From an uncultured Phascolarctobacterium sp. (GTDB lineage Bacteria; Bacillota; Negativicutes; Acidaminococcales; Acidaminococcaceae): 64,000 nt of DNA. This document shows, piece after piece, positions 23,551 to 31,433 of this stretch. Under the pieces are notes generated by a model. The model made no database searches. It saw only the letters and a program-made list of their open reading frames with translations, and was not told where the DNA came from. The DNA is taken from the NCBI GenBank assembly GCA_958448515.1, contig CAUDEF010000001.1, forward strand, positions 62,001 to 126,000, read 5' to 3'. The position numbers and the translations under genes are program-made. Positions within the stretch are counted from its first letter, which is position 1; each line of letters opens with the position of its first letter.

Positions 23551-24381
23551 ATGAGTATGGAACAATTAATTGATAAGTATTTCCGTCCCGGCCGCCTTCC
23601 CCACATCTGGTGCCCAGGCTGCGGCAATGGCATTGTAACCGGAGCTATTGTTAAAGCTGTTGATAAATTAAATCTTGAAAAAGACAATGTTGCTGTTATT
23701 TCCGGTATCGGCTGCAGCAGCCGTGCTTCCGGCTATCTTGATTTTAATACAGTGCATTCTGCGCATGGACGTGCTTTGCCTGTAGCAACAGGTGTTAAAC
23801 TGGCAGACCCGTCTTTAAATGTTATTGTTGTAACCGGTGACGGCGATGCTACCGCAATCGGCGGCAATCATCTGATTCATGCGGCACGCCGCAATATTGA
23901 TATGACTGTTGTAATTTATAACAACAGCATTTACGGCATGACCGGCGGTCAGTATTCTCCCATGACACCTTACGGCAGCAAGGCTACTACTGCGCCTTAC
24001 TCCACAATCGAACCTGACTTTGATATTGTAGAACTTACAAAAGCAGCAGGAGCAACCTTTGTAGCCCGTGCTACAACCTTTCACACTCAGCTTCTGACAG
24101 ATCTTATTGCCAAAGGTATCCAGCATAAAGGCTTCAGCATTATTGAAGCTGTATCTGCCTGCCCTATCTCCTTTGGACGTCAGAATAAAATGGGCGGCCC
24201 TGCAGAAATGATGAAATGGCAGCGCGATCACGCAGTAATGCTTGCTGCCTGGAATAAACTTACCGATGAACAACGCGCTGGTAAATTCCCTATTGGACTT
24301 TTACACGAAGTTACCGGTAAAAAAGAATATACTGAAGCATATGACGAACTGATTGCCTACGCACAAGGAGGTAATAAATAA
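23551..24381 (+). CDS. korB: 2-oxoacid:ferredoxin oxidoreductase beta subunit
   Basis: A 276-residue TPP-binding subunit. HIWCPGCGNG and GIGCSSRASGY carry cluster- or active-site cysteines, and TGDGDATAIGGNHLIHAARR with VIYNNSIYGMTGGQYSP forms the Mg-TPP site. It lies 17 bases after korA, and its stop codon overlaps the korC start (TAATG). Confidence 0.93.
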   Translation: MSMEQLIDKYFRPGRLPHIWCPGCGNGIVTGAIVKAVDKLNLEKDNVAVISGIGCSSRASGYLDFNTVHSAHGRALPVATGVKLADPSLNVIVVTGDGDATAIGGNHLIHAARRNIDMTVVIYNNSIYGMTGGQYSPMTPYGSKATTAPYSTIEPDFDIVELTKAAGATFVARATTFHTQLLTDLIAKGIQHKGFSIIEAVSACPISFGRQNKMGGPAEMMKWQRDHAVMLAAWNKLTDEQRAGKFPIGLLHEVTGKKEYTEAYDELIAYAQGGNK

Positions 24382-24908
24382 TGAAATACGAACTTCGTTT
24401 AACAGGTACTGGTGGACAGGGACTTATTCTTGCCGGTATCATTCTGGCAGAAGCTGCACTGCTTGACGAAAAACTTTCCATCCAGTCTCAGTCCTACGGA
24501 CCTGAAGCTCGTGGCGGCTCTTCTAAATCTGAAGTAATTATCAGTGACGAAGCAATTTATTTCCCCAAAGTTACCAAACCTGATCTTCTCCTTGCCATGA
24601 GTCAGGAAGCTGCCAACAAGTACAGCTCTGACCTGCCTGCTGACAGCATTCTTGTAACAGACAGCCTGTTTGTTACAGACCTGCCGGCTCATACAGGAAA
24701 AATTTATGAACTGCCGATTACCCATACTTCCAAAGAAGTTTTCGGCAAACCGCTTTTTTCCAATATCATCGCTTTAGGCGCGCTTGTTAAGCTTACCGGA
24801 ATTGTTTCTGTTCAGTCCATAGAGCAGGCAGTTTTAAACCGCGTTCCCAAAGGTACAGAAGAATTAAACAAAAAAGCACTCCAACTTGGTATGGATCTCG
24901 TTAAATAG
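24381..24908 (+). CDS. korC: 2-oxoacid:ferredoxin oxidoreductase gamma subunit
   Basis: A 175-residue gamma subunit (GTGGQGLILAGIILAEAA at the start, QSYGPEARGGSSKSEVI after) that contacts the CoA site in homologous complexes. It is translationally coupled to korB by a TAATG overlap and is last in the operon. Confidence 0.92.
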   Translation: MKYELRLTGTGGQGLILAGIILAEAALLDEKLSIQSQSYGPEARGGSSKSEVIISDEAIYFPKVTKPDLLLAMSQEAANKYSSDLPADSILVTDSLFVTDLPAHTGKIYELPITHTSKEVFGKPLFSNIIALGALVKLTGIVSVQSIEQAVLNRVPKGTEELNKKALQLGMDLVK

Positions 24909-24914
24909 GCATAA

Positions 24915-24944
24915 AAAAAGACCCGTTAAAAAACGGGTCTTTTT
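24915..24944. terminator. korC terminator (bidirectional)
   Basis: AAAAAGACCCGTT / AACGGGTCTTTTT stem with a short A loop. It has T-runs on both strands, so it could also end a minus-strand transcript arriving from the 25.1-kb promoter. Confidence 0.88.
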
Positions 24945-25054
24945 ATTTACGCGCGACAATCAATCTTAATTATGTCCCCTCAATTGGCCGCTTCCGCGAA
25001 CTGCCATCTCTCTTTTTTTATCGGCAGTTTCGTCACGCGCTAAGCTTTTCGCTT
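24945..25054. other. unassigned structured segment, possible gene or element remnant
   Basis: More GC-rich than its surroundings. On the minus strand AACTGCC / GGCAGTT can pair, with GCGCG / CGCGC outside. A minus-strand frame beginning after a stop codon reads AKSLARDETADKKREMAV and ends RGSGQLRGHN-stop, like the tail of a lost gene. The segment also shares the 11-mer TTGAGGGGACA with the glnN leader region (4394-4404). I do not recognise it. Confidence 0.3.
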
Positions 25055-25091
25055 AAAAAAAAAGCAACAATGGCAGAAAAGCTTTTCGCTT
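25042..25091. repeat. 13-bp direct repeat around the small-RNA terminator
   Basis: AAGCTTTTCGCTT occurs at 25042-25054 and again at 25079-25091, 37 bp apart, flanking the poly-A and the 3' arm of the minus-strand hairpin. Confidence 0.6.
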
Positions 25092-25109
25092 TACAACTCC
25101 ATTGTTGCT
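25055..25109 (-). ncRNA. putative 55-nt small RNA, sister of the glnN leader
   Basis: A minus-strand promoter ends six bases before an 11-base perfect stem AGCAACAATGG (25109-25099) / CCATTGTTGCT (25073-25063) followed by nine T residues. The transcript would be about 55 nt and mostly a terminator hairpin. The loop contains GTTGT, which can pair weakly with ACAAT in the 5' arm, and an AAAGC/GCTTT mini-hairpin. Layout and several short sequence blocks match the glnN leader at 4278-4380. Confidence 0.5.
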
Positions 25110-25115
25110 GGTATT

Positions 25116-25144
25116 ATTATACTCTACTTATTCAGCATTGTAAA
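25116..25144 (-). promoter_or_regulatory. promoter of the putative small RNA
   Basis: On the minus strand TTTACA (25144-25139), a 17-base spacer and a perfect TATAAT (25121-25116). This is identical in both hexamers and spacing to the glnN promoter. Confidence 0.65.
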
Positions 25145-25177
25145 TACTAACATAACTATTTTTTATTATTTTATATT

Positions 25178-25242
25178 AATGTTCGGATTTTTACCTAAAA
25201 ATGATAATATTTTACATTTTTTTTATTTCATTGTTCCGATTT
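25178..25242. promoter_or_regulatory. two PurBox-like sites upstream of purC
   Basis: Read on the minus strand, 25178-25190 is AAATCCGAACATT, a full match to the Gram-positive PurBox AWWWCCGAACWWT; 25230-25242 is AAATCGGAACAAT with one mismatch. They lie in direct orientation 52 bp apart and end just before a TTGACA (25246-25251). PurR control of purC is inferred. Confidence 0.5.
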
Positions 25243-25333
25243 TTCTTGACAAGTAGCGTATAAAAATTTAAACTACTAACATAAGAAAAGTACTCACGTA
25301 CTAAATCTATTTTTAGAAAGCAGGTATCATAAA

Positions 25334-26038
25334 ATGTCTGAAATGTTATATGAAGGAAAAGCAAAGAAAGTTTTTGCTACCGAAAACCCTAATGAAGTTG
25401 TAATTTATTACAAAGATGATGCTACCGCTTTTAACGGCTTGAAAAAAGGCACCATTATGGATAAAGGTATTATGAATAATACCATTACTACATTCTTCTT
25501 TGATTTACTCGGCGAAAAAGGCATTCCGCATCATCAGCTGAAAAAATTAAGCGATCGTGAAGCACTGTGCAAAAAAGTTAATATTATCCCTCTGGAAGTT
25601 ATTACCCGCAACATTGCTGCTGGCAGCCTGGCTAAAAAAATGGGGGTTGAAGAAGGCTTGCAGCTGAAAAAACCTATCATCGAATTCTGCTACAAAAACG
25701 ATGATCTGGGTGACCCGATGATTAATGATGATTATGCAGTAGCTTTTGATATTGCCACTGACGAACAGGTACAGGAAATCAAAGCTCTCACTTTAAAAAT
25801 CAATGATATTCTGAAAGAATTCCTTGCTGAACGCAAAATCCGCCTTGTTGACTTCAAAATGGAATTTGGTGTTGACGCAGAAGGCAAAGTTATTCTTGCT
25901 GATGAAATCACTCCTGATACAGCTCGTCTCTGGGACTGGGATACCAACGAAAAACTCGACAAAGATCGTTTCCGTCGTGACTTGGGTAATGTTGAAGAAG
26001 CATACCATGAAGTTATCCGTCGTTTGACCGGTAAATAA
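25334..26038 (+). CDS. purC: phosphoribosylaminoimidazole-succinocarboxamide synthase
   Basis: A 234-residue SAICAR synthetase that joins CAIR and aspartate with ATP in purine synthesis. Visible motifs are LYEGKAKKVFAT at the ATP site, VITRNIAAGSLAKKMG and KMEFGVD...LADEITPDTARLWD. The length is typical. It is preceded by PurBox-like sites and stands alone; purA and purB are about 27 kb away. Confidence 0.96.
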   Translation: MSEMLYEGKAKKVFATENPNEVVIYYKDDATAFNGLKKGTIMDKGIMNNTITTFFFDLLGEKGIPHHQLKKLSDREALCKKVNIIPLEVITRNIAAGSLAKKMGVEEGLQLKKPIIEFCYKNDDLGDPMINDDYAVAFDIATDEQVQEIKALTLKINDILKEFLAERKIRLVDFKMEFGVDAEGKVILADEITPDTARLWDWDTNEKLDKDRFRRDLGNVEEAYHEVIRRLTGK

Positions 26039-26049
26039 ATATAACTGAG

Positions 26050-26126
26050 AAAACCGTCTTTTCTTTGAACTGCACCTCCAAAAGTACAACTTTTTGGGTG
26101 CATATCACTTAAGAAAAGACGGTTTT
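26050..26126 (+). terminator. purC terminator carrying an insertion in its tip
   Basis: The outer arms AAAACCGTCTTTTCTT (26050-26065) and AAGAAAAGACGGTTTT (26111-26126) pair perfectly over 16 bases and are followed by T residues. Between them is a 42-bp insert (26066-26107) plus a repeated CTT, which itself folds (TGCACC/GGTGCA). Confidence 0.8.
26066..26107. mobile_element. 42-bp remnant resembling two joined IS3-type ends
   Basis: The left end begins TGAACTGCACCTCCAAAAGT; the right end read in complement begins TGATATGCACCCAAAAAGT. Both start TGA and share GCACC plus a run of C/A then AAAAGT, like terminal inverted repeats of IS3/IS150-group elements as I remember them. The trinucleotide CTT flanks both sides (26063-26065 and 26108-26110), as expected for a 3-bp target duplication. 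No transposase lies between the ends. Confidence 0.45.
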
Positions 26127-26131
26127 TTATT

Positions 26132-27262
26132 TTACTTTACAGTAATAAGTTCGTAAGCTCTTGTACCCATGCCGATTTTTTCTGCATGTGCAAGACATGT
26201 TTTCCACTCAGATTCCGGAGTAATATTATGGAAATGATCATGTCCGCTGCAAGCTTCCTGATCTGCTTTAATATGATCTGCCAGAACAGAATTTTCCATA
26301 ACAGGAGCTGCGTTAACAAGATCTGCACAAGCCTGATCCAAAGCAACCGGATCAAAAGATGCCAGCATACCGATATTCGGTACAACAGGGGCATCATTTT
26401 CAGCATGGCAATCACAGTACGGAGATACATCCACAATCAAGCTAATGTGGAAATGAGGTCTGTCATGTAAAATAGCCCATGCATATTCAGCCATACGTTT
26501 GTTAAGGTTTTCCATGCTGGCATCATTCACAGCATGAATAGCGTCTACCGGGCACATACCAAGGCAGCGACCGCAGCCAACACATTTATTAACATCAATA
26601 GAAGCCTTCTTATCTGTAATAGACGGTGCATCATGAGCACAGATTTTTACGCAGCGGCCGCATCCGATACATTTCTTCTGAGAAACTTTAGGTTTACCGT
26701 CATTATGCATTTCCATTTTACCGGCTCTAGAGCCGCCGCCCATGCCGATATTTTTAATAGCGCCGCCAAAACCGGTCATTTCATGTCCTTTAAAGTGACT
26801 TAAAGAAATAAAAACGTCTGCGTCCATCAAAGCACGGCCAATTTTAGCTTCTTTTACCAGCTCTCCGTTAGGTACCGGCACATATGCTTCATCAGTACCT
26901 TTTAAACCGTCAGCAATGATAACGTGACAGCCTGTAGAAAAGGGGCTGAAGCCATTTTCATAAGCAGATGTAATATGCTCTAAAGCATGTTTTCTGCGTC
27001 CTACATATAAAGTATTACAGTCAGTTAAAAAAGGTATTCCGCCAAGCTCTTTAACTACATCTACTACAGCTTTAGCATAATTAGGTCTGAGATACGACAC
27101 ATTGCCTGGTTCACCAAAGTGAATTTTAATAGCCGTAAACTGCTTTTCAAAATCAATATTGCCGATACCAGCTGCTTTTATCAGCTTCTGCAATTTCTGC
27201 GGCATACTCAAACTGCCATAAGGTGTACGAAAATCAGTAAAATAAACTTTAGCCTTGTCCAT
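26132..27262 (-). CDS. DUF362-family protein with 2[4Fe-4S] ferredoxin domain
   Basis: A 376-residue cytoplasmic protein. The DUF362 part (residues 1-190) has KIHFGEPGNVSYLRP and SHFKGHEMTGFGGAIKNIGMG. Two cluster motifs follow, CIGCGRCVKICAHDAP (about 199) and CVGCGRCLGMCPVDAI (about 228), then a C-terminal domain completing DUF362. Such proteins are common in anaerobes and of unproven electron-transfer function. GGGGG precedes ATG 27262. Confidence 0.88.
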   Translation of the reverse strand: MDKAKVYFTDFRTPYGSLSMPQKLQKLIKAAGIGNIDFEKQFTAIKIHFGEPGNVSYLRPNYAKAVVDVVKELGGIPFLTDCNTLYVGRRKHALEHITSAYENGFSPFSTGCHVIIADGLKGTDEAYVPVPNGELVKEAKIGRALMDADVFISLSHFKGHEMTGFGGAIKNIGMGGGSRAGKMEMHNDGKPKVSQKKCIGCGRCVKICAHDAPSITDKKASIDVNKCVGCGRCLGMCPVDAIHAVNDASMENLNKRMAEYAWAILHDRPHFHISLIVDVSPYCDCHAENDAPVVPNIGMLASFDPVALDQACADLVNAAPVMENSVLADHIKADQEACSGHDHFHNITPESEWKTCLAHAEKIGMGTRAYELITVK

Positions 27263-27290
27263 TTTAATCCCCCTAACCTATATTTATTGC

Positions 27291-28106
27291 CTAAAGTAAT
27301 CCAGGCAAATATAAATCACTAACCTCTATTTCAGGCTGCCCCAAAATTCTGCTTTTTACAAAAGTACCATGGCTGTCACTGCCGCCAGTTATTAAAAATT
27401 TATTTTCTCTGCAATAGACCAGCAGTTTTTCAGTATCTTCTATGCTGTGTCCTGAATGATAACATTCATAGCCGTCAAAATTCTCACTGCGCAAAAGCTG
27501 CAGAACATCCTGCAGCCCCGGGCCATGAAAATCACTTGCCGCATGAGCACATACAGCTACGCCCCCTGCCTGATGAATCATCCCTATAACTTCATCTACA
27601 GGAGGAAATTCCGGAAAGCCAAGCTGATGCTCTTTGGTAAAAATTCTGCCAAAAAAATCATTAACATCCCTGCATAAGCCTTTATCCTGCAGGTATGCCA
27701 GCGCTTTCCAGCCGCCGCGACGCCTGTCATATGAATAAGCAGCAAATTCTGCAGTACTTACGTCCCACTTTTCTTTTTCCAGAATGGCAATACTTTCAAC
27801 ATCCTTCTGTTCCAGCAGGCTTTCATTATGCCTTAATAAGCTGAGCAAAGATTTATTACCGATGTCTATACCATAACCAAGAATATGGAACATAATCCCA
27901 GCTTTAGTAGCACATATCTCTGCAGCGGGGATAAACTTCATTCCTGCTGCAAGAGCAAGCCTTCCCGTTTCAGCAACATTAGCCACGCTGTCATGATCTG
28001 TAACAGCAATAGCACCAATTCCTGCCTTCTGCGCCTGTTCCACCAGCTCCTGCGGTGTCCATGTTCCGTCTGAAGCCGTAGTATGAATATGTAAATCAGC
28101 TCTCAC
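27291..28106 (-). CDS. PHP-domain phosphoesterase
   Basis: A 271-residue protein whose start, DLHIHTTASDGTWTP, and later VTDHDS, EICA and GGSDSHG residues are the metal ligands of the polymerase-and-histidinol-phosphatase fold. Relatives (YciV/TrpH type) hydrolyse 3',5'-nucleoside bisphosphates or trim RNA 5' ends. No ATG suits the domain start; GTG 28106 has AAGG five bases upstream and overlaps the znuB-like gene by 11 bases. GTG 28118 is an alternative. Confidence 0.82.
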   Translation of the reverse strand: MRADLHIHTTASDGTWTPQELVEQAQKAGIGAIAVTDHDSVANVAETGRLALAAGMKFIPAAEICATKAGIMFHILGYGIDIGNKSLLSLLRHNESLLEQKDVESIAILEKEKWDVSTAEFAAYSYDRRRGGWKALAYLQDKGLCRDVNDFFGRIFTKEHQLGFPEFPPVDEVIGMIHQAGGVAVCAHAASDFHGPGLQDVLQLLRSENFDGYECYHSGHSIEDTEKLLVYCRENKFLITGGSDSHGTFVKSRILGQPEIEVSDLYLPGLL

Positions 28107-28965
28107 TTTTACCTTCACACTCCTCACAGATACGGCAGCGATGTGAAACAGCTTTCTCCTTGCCTGTTTTCTTTTTGCCAAAAACAATACTTAAGGCAAA
28201 TAATACAGCTCCGGTCAAAACAATGGTTCCTCCGGGAGCCAGATTACCGTAATAAGAAATAATCAGTCCGCAGCTGACAGAAACAAGACCATACCCGATA
28301 CTTTGCATAATCGTACCGGAAAAACTGCGTGCAGTCTGCAGGGCGCAGGCCACGGGAATAACCATCATTGCAGAAACCAAAAGCAATCCTACTATACGCA
28401 TGGACAATGCCACTGTTAAGGCAGTCATTACTGCCAGCAGCATATTTAGCTTGTCTACCGGCAGACCGGCAACTTTTGCAGATACTTCATCAAAAGTAAG
28501 GTACTGCAAAGGACGGTAGTAAACGGCAACAAAGATTATAGTGCAAATACCCAAAAACGCAACAATATACAAATCATTTTTACTTACAGTCATCAAACTG
28601 CCAAATAAAATACTGCCTAAGTTAAAGCCTCCGTCTTTATTGATGCTGGCAAAAATTACTGCCAGACCCATACCGCAATAAAAAAAGATTGCTAAAATCA
28701 TATCTGCGGCATCCTGCAGCTTAACACGTACTCTTTCAATAGCCAAAGCACCAATTACCGTAGCAACTGCTGCGCTTATTACGGGGCTATGGCCCATAAG
28801 AGCACCGGCAGCAACTCCGGCAAATGCAATATGCCCAAGTCCGTCACCAATTAAAGACTGACGTCTGAGTACCAGAAAACTGCCTATAAGCGGACAAATA
28901 ACAGCCATAATCATACCTGCCAGCCATGCCCGCTGCATAAATTCCATCTCAAACATTTCCAACAT
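28096..28965 (-). CDS. znuB: zinc/manganese ABC transporter permease with Cys-rich tail
   Basis: A 289-residue ABC-3 family permease with about eight membrane segments (LIGSFLVLRRQSLIGDGLGH, LPVDKLNMLLAVMTAL, SAMMVIPVACALQTARSFS). After the last helix the protein ends in a basic tail with SHRCRICEECEGKSES, three cysteines and a histidine in a CxxCxxC spacing not usual for ZnuB. The tail could bind the transported metal. It overlaps the PHP gene downstream. Confidence 0.88.
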   Translation of the reverse strand: MLEMFEMEFMQRAWLAGMIMAVICPLIGSFLVLRRQSLIGDGLGHIAFAGVAAGALMGHSPVISAAVATVIGALAIERVRVKLQDAADMILAIFFYCGMGLAVIFASINKDGGFNLGSILFGSLMTVSKNDLYIVAFLGICTIIFVAVYYRPLQYLTFDEVSAKVAGLPVDKLNMLLAVMTALTVALSMRIVGLLLVSAMMVIPVACALQTARSFSGTIMQSIGYGLVSVSCGLIISYYGNLAPGGTIVLTGAVLFALSIVFGKKKTGKEKAVSHRCRICEECEGKSES

Positions 28966-28982
28966 AAAAATAAATAACCTTC

Positions 28983-29702
28983 TTATCTGTAAAAATAACC
29001 ATGCTTATGATGATGTTTCAATGCGGCATGAACATCACCCCAAAAACAGATTCCATGATCAAGACACAAAGCATTATGGGCAGTTTCTGCTGCCAGATCA
29101 AGATCATGAGAAACCATAACGATGGTAACGCCCTCTTCCTGATTAATCTTTTTCAGCATATTGTACAAAGCCTTTTTAGCTTCTGTATCAATACCTGTAG
29201 CAGGTTCATCAAGAAGCAATATTTCCGGTTTTTTAACCATGGCACGTGCCAGAAACACTCTTTGCTGCTGACCGCCGCTCAGCTCACCTATTTTTCTGTG
29301 CTGCAGCTCGGCAAGTTCAAAATCCTGCAGCAGTTTTTCCAATACAGCCTTATCCTGCTCAGTTTTCTTGCCCAGCAAATTGCTGCGGCTTAAAAGACCA
29401 AGTGAAATTACTTCCCTTACGCTGATAGGAAAATCTCTTTGCTGACGGGCAGGATTCTGTGGTACATAACCTATCTTTCCCCACTCCTTAAAAGCGGCAA
29501 GCTCCTGTCCGTAATAAAAAATCTTCCCTGCCGTTGGCGGAATAACATTGCTCAGCATTTTCAGCAAGGTACTTTTTCCGGCACCGTTTGCTCCAATTAC
29601 TGCAACGAAGTCACCGCGGCTGATATCCAAATTAAGCTTATGAAAAACCCAGCCCTCACCATAGTCAAAGCCAAGATTTTCAATTTTTATAATACTTTCC
29701 AT
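28983..29702 (-). CDS. znuC: zinc/manganese ABC transporter ATPase
   Basis: A 239-residue ATPase: Walker A GANGAGKST (about residue 37), signature LSGGQQQRVFLARAM, Walker B ILLLDEPATGID and switch histidine in VMVSHD. GKIGYVPQNPARQ is typical of the ZnuC/MntB branch. It is encoded between the binding protein and the permease. Confidence 0.92.
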   Translation of the reverse strand: MESIIKIENLGFDYGEGWVFHKLNLDISRGDFVAVIGANGAGKSTLLKMLSNVIPPTAGKIFYYGQELAAFKEWGKIGYVPQNPARQQRDFPISVREVISLGLLSRSNLLGKKTEQDKAVLEKLLQDFELAELQHRKIGELSGGQQQRVFLARAMVKKPEILLLDEPATGIDTEAKKALYNMLKKINQEEGVTIVMVSHDLDLAAETAHNALCLDHGICFWGDVHAALKHHHKHGYFYR

Positions 29703-29711
29703 GACAACTTC

Positions 29712-30590
29712 CTATTTTACATCAAGAGCAATTTTTAAATTATCAATATTTCTCTGCATGATTTTGATATAATCCAAACCCTGCTTGCGTCCTTCCTCAT
29801 TTAATCCTTCCATAGGATCAAGTACGGCGGTTTTGGCACCAGCTTCTTTCGCCAGCACCTCCGCGATTTTAGGATCAGTCAGAGTTTCAAAGAAAATATA
29901 TTCAACATTCTGCTCCTGCATAACCTTTACAATTTTCTGAAGTTCAGCAGGTGTAGGCTCTGCCTCCGGAGATAAACCTCTGATGGAAAGCTGTTTCAGT
30001 CCATAATCATCAGCAAGATGTCCAAAAGCAGCATGAGCAGTCACAAATACTTTTTTATTTGCCTTTTGGCTGATTTCAGTAAGCTGAGCATCAAGATTTT
30101 GCAATTGCTTAATATACTCGGCGCAGTTTTGTTTATAGTAATCTGCATTTTTACTGTCAGCTTTACACAGAGCATCGCTGATTCTCTGAACTTCGATTAT
30201 AGCCTTTTTAGGACTTACCCAGGCATGGGGATCTTTTTTGCCATCGCTGAGATACAGTCCTTCACCAGCCTCTACTGCTATTATATCACGATCAGACAAT
30301 GCCTGTAAGGCTTGCTTAGCCCAGGGCTCCACACCACCATTATAAACAAAAACCTTGGATTCACCAAGCTTGCCCAAATCCTTGGAGGAAGGCTCCCATC
30401 CATGAGCTTCAGCGCCATCAGGAACCATAACATTAACATTTACCTTATCTTTGCCTACATTACGTGTAAATTCTGCCATGGGATAAAAACTTGCCGTTAC
30501 AGCCAGCTTATCATTATCTGATTTTGCTGACCCTCCGCAGCCGGCAATAAATAAACTCAACATCAAAACAACTGTTAAAATTTTCTTCAT
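29712..30590 (-). CDS. znuA: zinc/manganese-binding lipoprotein
   Basis: A 292-residue cluster A-I binding protein. The lipobox LFIAGC puts the lipidated Cys at about residue 17. Metal ligands are expected at AEAHGW, VTAHAAFGHLA and FFETLTDPK. The loop between domains is short (SDGKKDPHAW) and lacks the long His-rich stretch of many zinc proteins, so manganese is possible. ATG 30590 follows AAAGGAG by eight bases. First gene of the operon. Confidence 0.9.
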   Translation of the reverse strand: MKKILTVVLMLSLFIAGCGGSAKSDNDKLAVTASFYPMAEFTRNVGKDKVNVNVMVPDGAEAHGWEPSSKDLGKLGESKVFVYNGGVEPWAKQALQALSDRDIIAVEAGEGLYLSDGKKDPHAWVSPKKAIIEVQRISDALCKADSKNADYYKQNCAEYIKQLQNLDAQLTEISQKANKKVFVTAHAAFGHLADDYGLKQLSIRGLSPEAEPTPAELQKIVKVMQEQNVEYIFFETLTDPKIAEVLAKEAGAKTAVLDPMEGLNEEGRKQGLDYIKIMQRNIDNLKIALDVK

Positions 30591-30745
30591 AAGTCTTACT
30601 CCTTTCAATCATCGTATCACTTTATTTCATCAGCCTTACCCTTTGCAATATATTTGTCAAATATTCTTTATTATACTACAATATTATGTATTAAATAAAT
30701 TGTTTATTACGCCTTTTTTATAACTGCGTAAAAGGAGATGTTTTT

Positions 30746-31384
30746 ATGTTATTGCCAGAAAAAAATTTTGTTGCTTCCTTTGATATTGATGCACAAAATA
30801 CTTTCACTCCTGTATGCCCCGAAGAACTTCCTGTAGCAAGCGGCGACACTATTGCCCCGGAACTGAATGCTCAGGCAGAATTTGCTTCTCTCAGAGTTGC
30901 TTCCCGTGATGCGCACACCATGCATGCTTTATGGATCAGCACGGCTGCCCATCCTCCCCTTTCTCCCATTACCGGACATCCTGATCTTGATGTGCATTGG
31001 CCGGCTCACGCTATTATAGGCACCAAAGGTTTTGACTTTATAGAAGGTCTTGATCCTGCCAAATATGATTTTCAGGTTTATAAAGGCATTGAGCCTGATA
31101 AACACCCCTACGGAGCCTGCTATCATGATTTAAAAAATACTCTTTCCACCGGTGTTATCGAATATTTACGCAGCAATAACATCACTACGGTTATCTGCGG
31201 CGGTCTGGCAACGGACTATTGCGTAAAAAATACTGTCCTGCAGCTGAAAGCAGCCGGATTTGATGTTATCTTAAACAAAGCTGCCTGCAAAGGTATTGCC
31301 GAAGATACTATTGCAGCAGCTTTCAGCGAAATGCAGCAGGCAGGAGTAAAATTTGTCGAAAATGCCGCTGAATTAGAACAATAA
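30746..31384 (+). CDS. pncA: nicotinamidase-type cysteine hydrolase
   Basis: A 212-residue isochorismatase-fold enzyme. The catalytic triad is recognisable: Asp in SFDIDAQNTF (about residue 13), Lys in VYKGIEPDKHPYG and Cys in GGLATDYCVKNT (about 152). Metal ligands lie in SRDAHTMH. PncA deamidates nicotinamide to nicotinate for NAD salvage. AAAAGGAG precedes the ATG. It is a single-gene unit. Confidence 0.88.
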   Translation: MLLPEKNFVASFDIDAQNTFTPVCPEELPVASGDTIAPELNAQAEFASLRVASRDAHTMHALWISTAAHPPLSPITGHPDLDVHWPAHAIIGTKGFDFIEGLDPAKYDFQVYKGIEPDKHPYGACYHDLKNTLSTGVIEYLRSNNITTVICGGLATDYCVKNTVLQLKAAGFDVILNKAACKGIAEDTIAAAFSEMQQAGVKFVENAAELEQ

Positions 31385-31395
31385 AAATAAGCAAT

Positions 31396-31433
31396 AAAAA
31401 ATTCTCATAGGATTTTCCTATGAGAATTTTTTA
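31396..31433. terminator. bidirectional terminator, pncA / amidase
   Basis: AAAAATTCTCATAGGA / TCCTATGAGAATTTTT with a short T loop, between converging genes. Confidence 0.88.

Larger units (their letters stand above)
24909..25333. other. 425-bp intergenic region between korC and purC
   Basis: It contains the bidirectional korC terminator, a GC-richer structured segment of about 100 bp with no assigned function (24945-25054), a minus-strand promoter and short hairpin RNA (25055-25144), two PurBox-like sites (25178-25242) and the purC promoter area. No convincing protein gene is present. Confidence 0.6.

Noticed and set aside
24915..25109. 6S, SRP or tmRNA gene on the minus strand
   Set aside because: The length of a read-through RNA (about 195 nt) is suggestive, but the 5' hairpin with a T-tract prevents a 6S closing stem, no SRP GGAA/GCAGCC apical pattern fits, and no tmRNA tag or tRNA-like end is seen.
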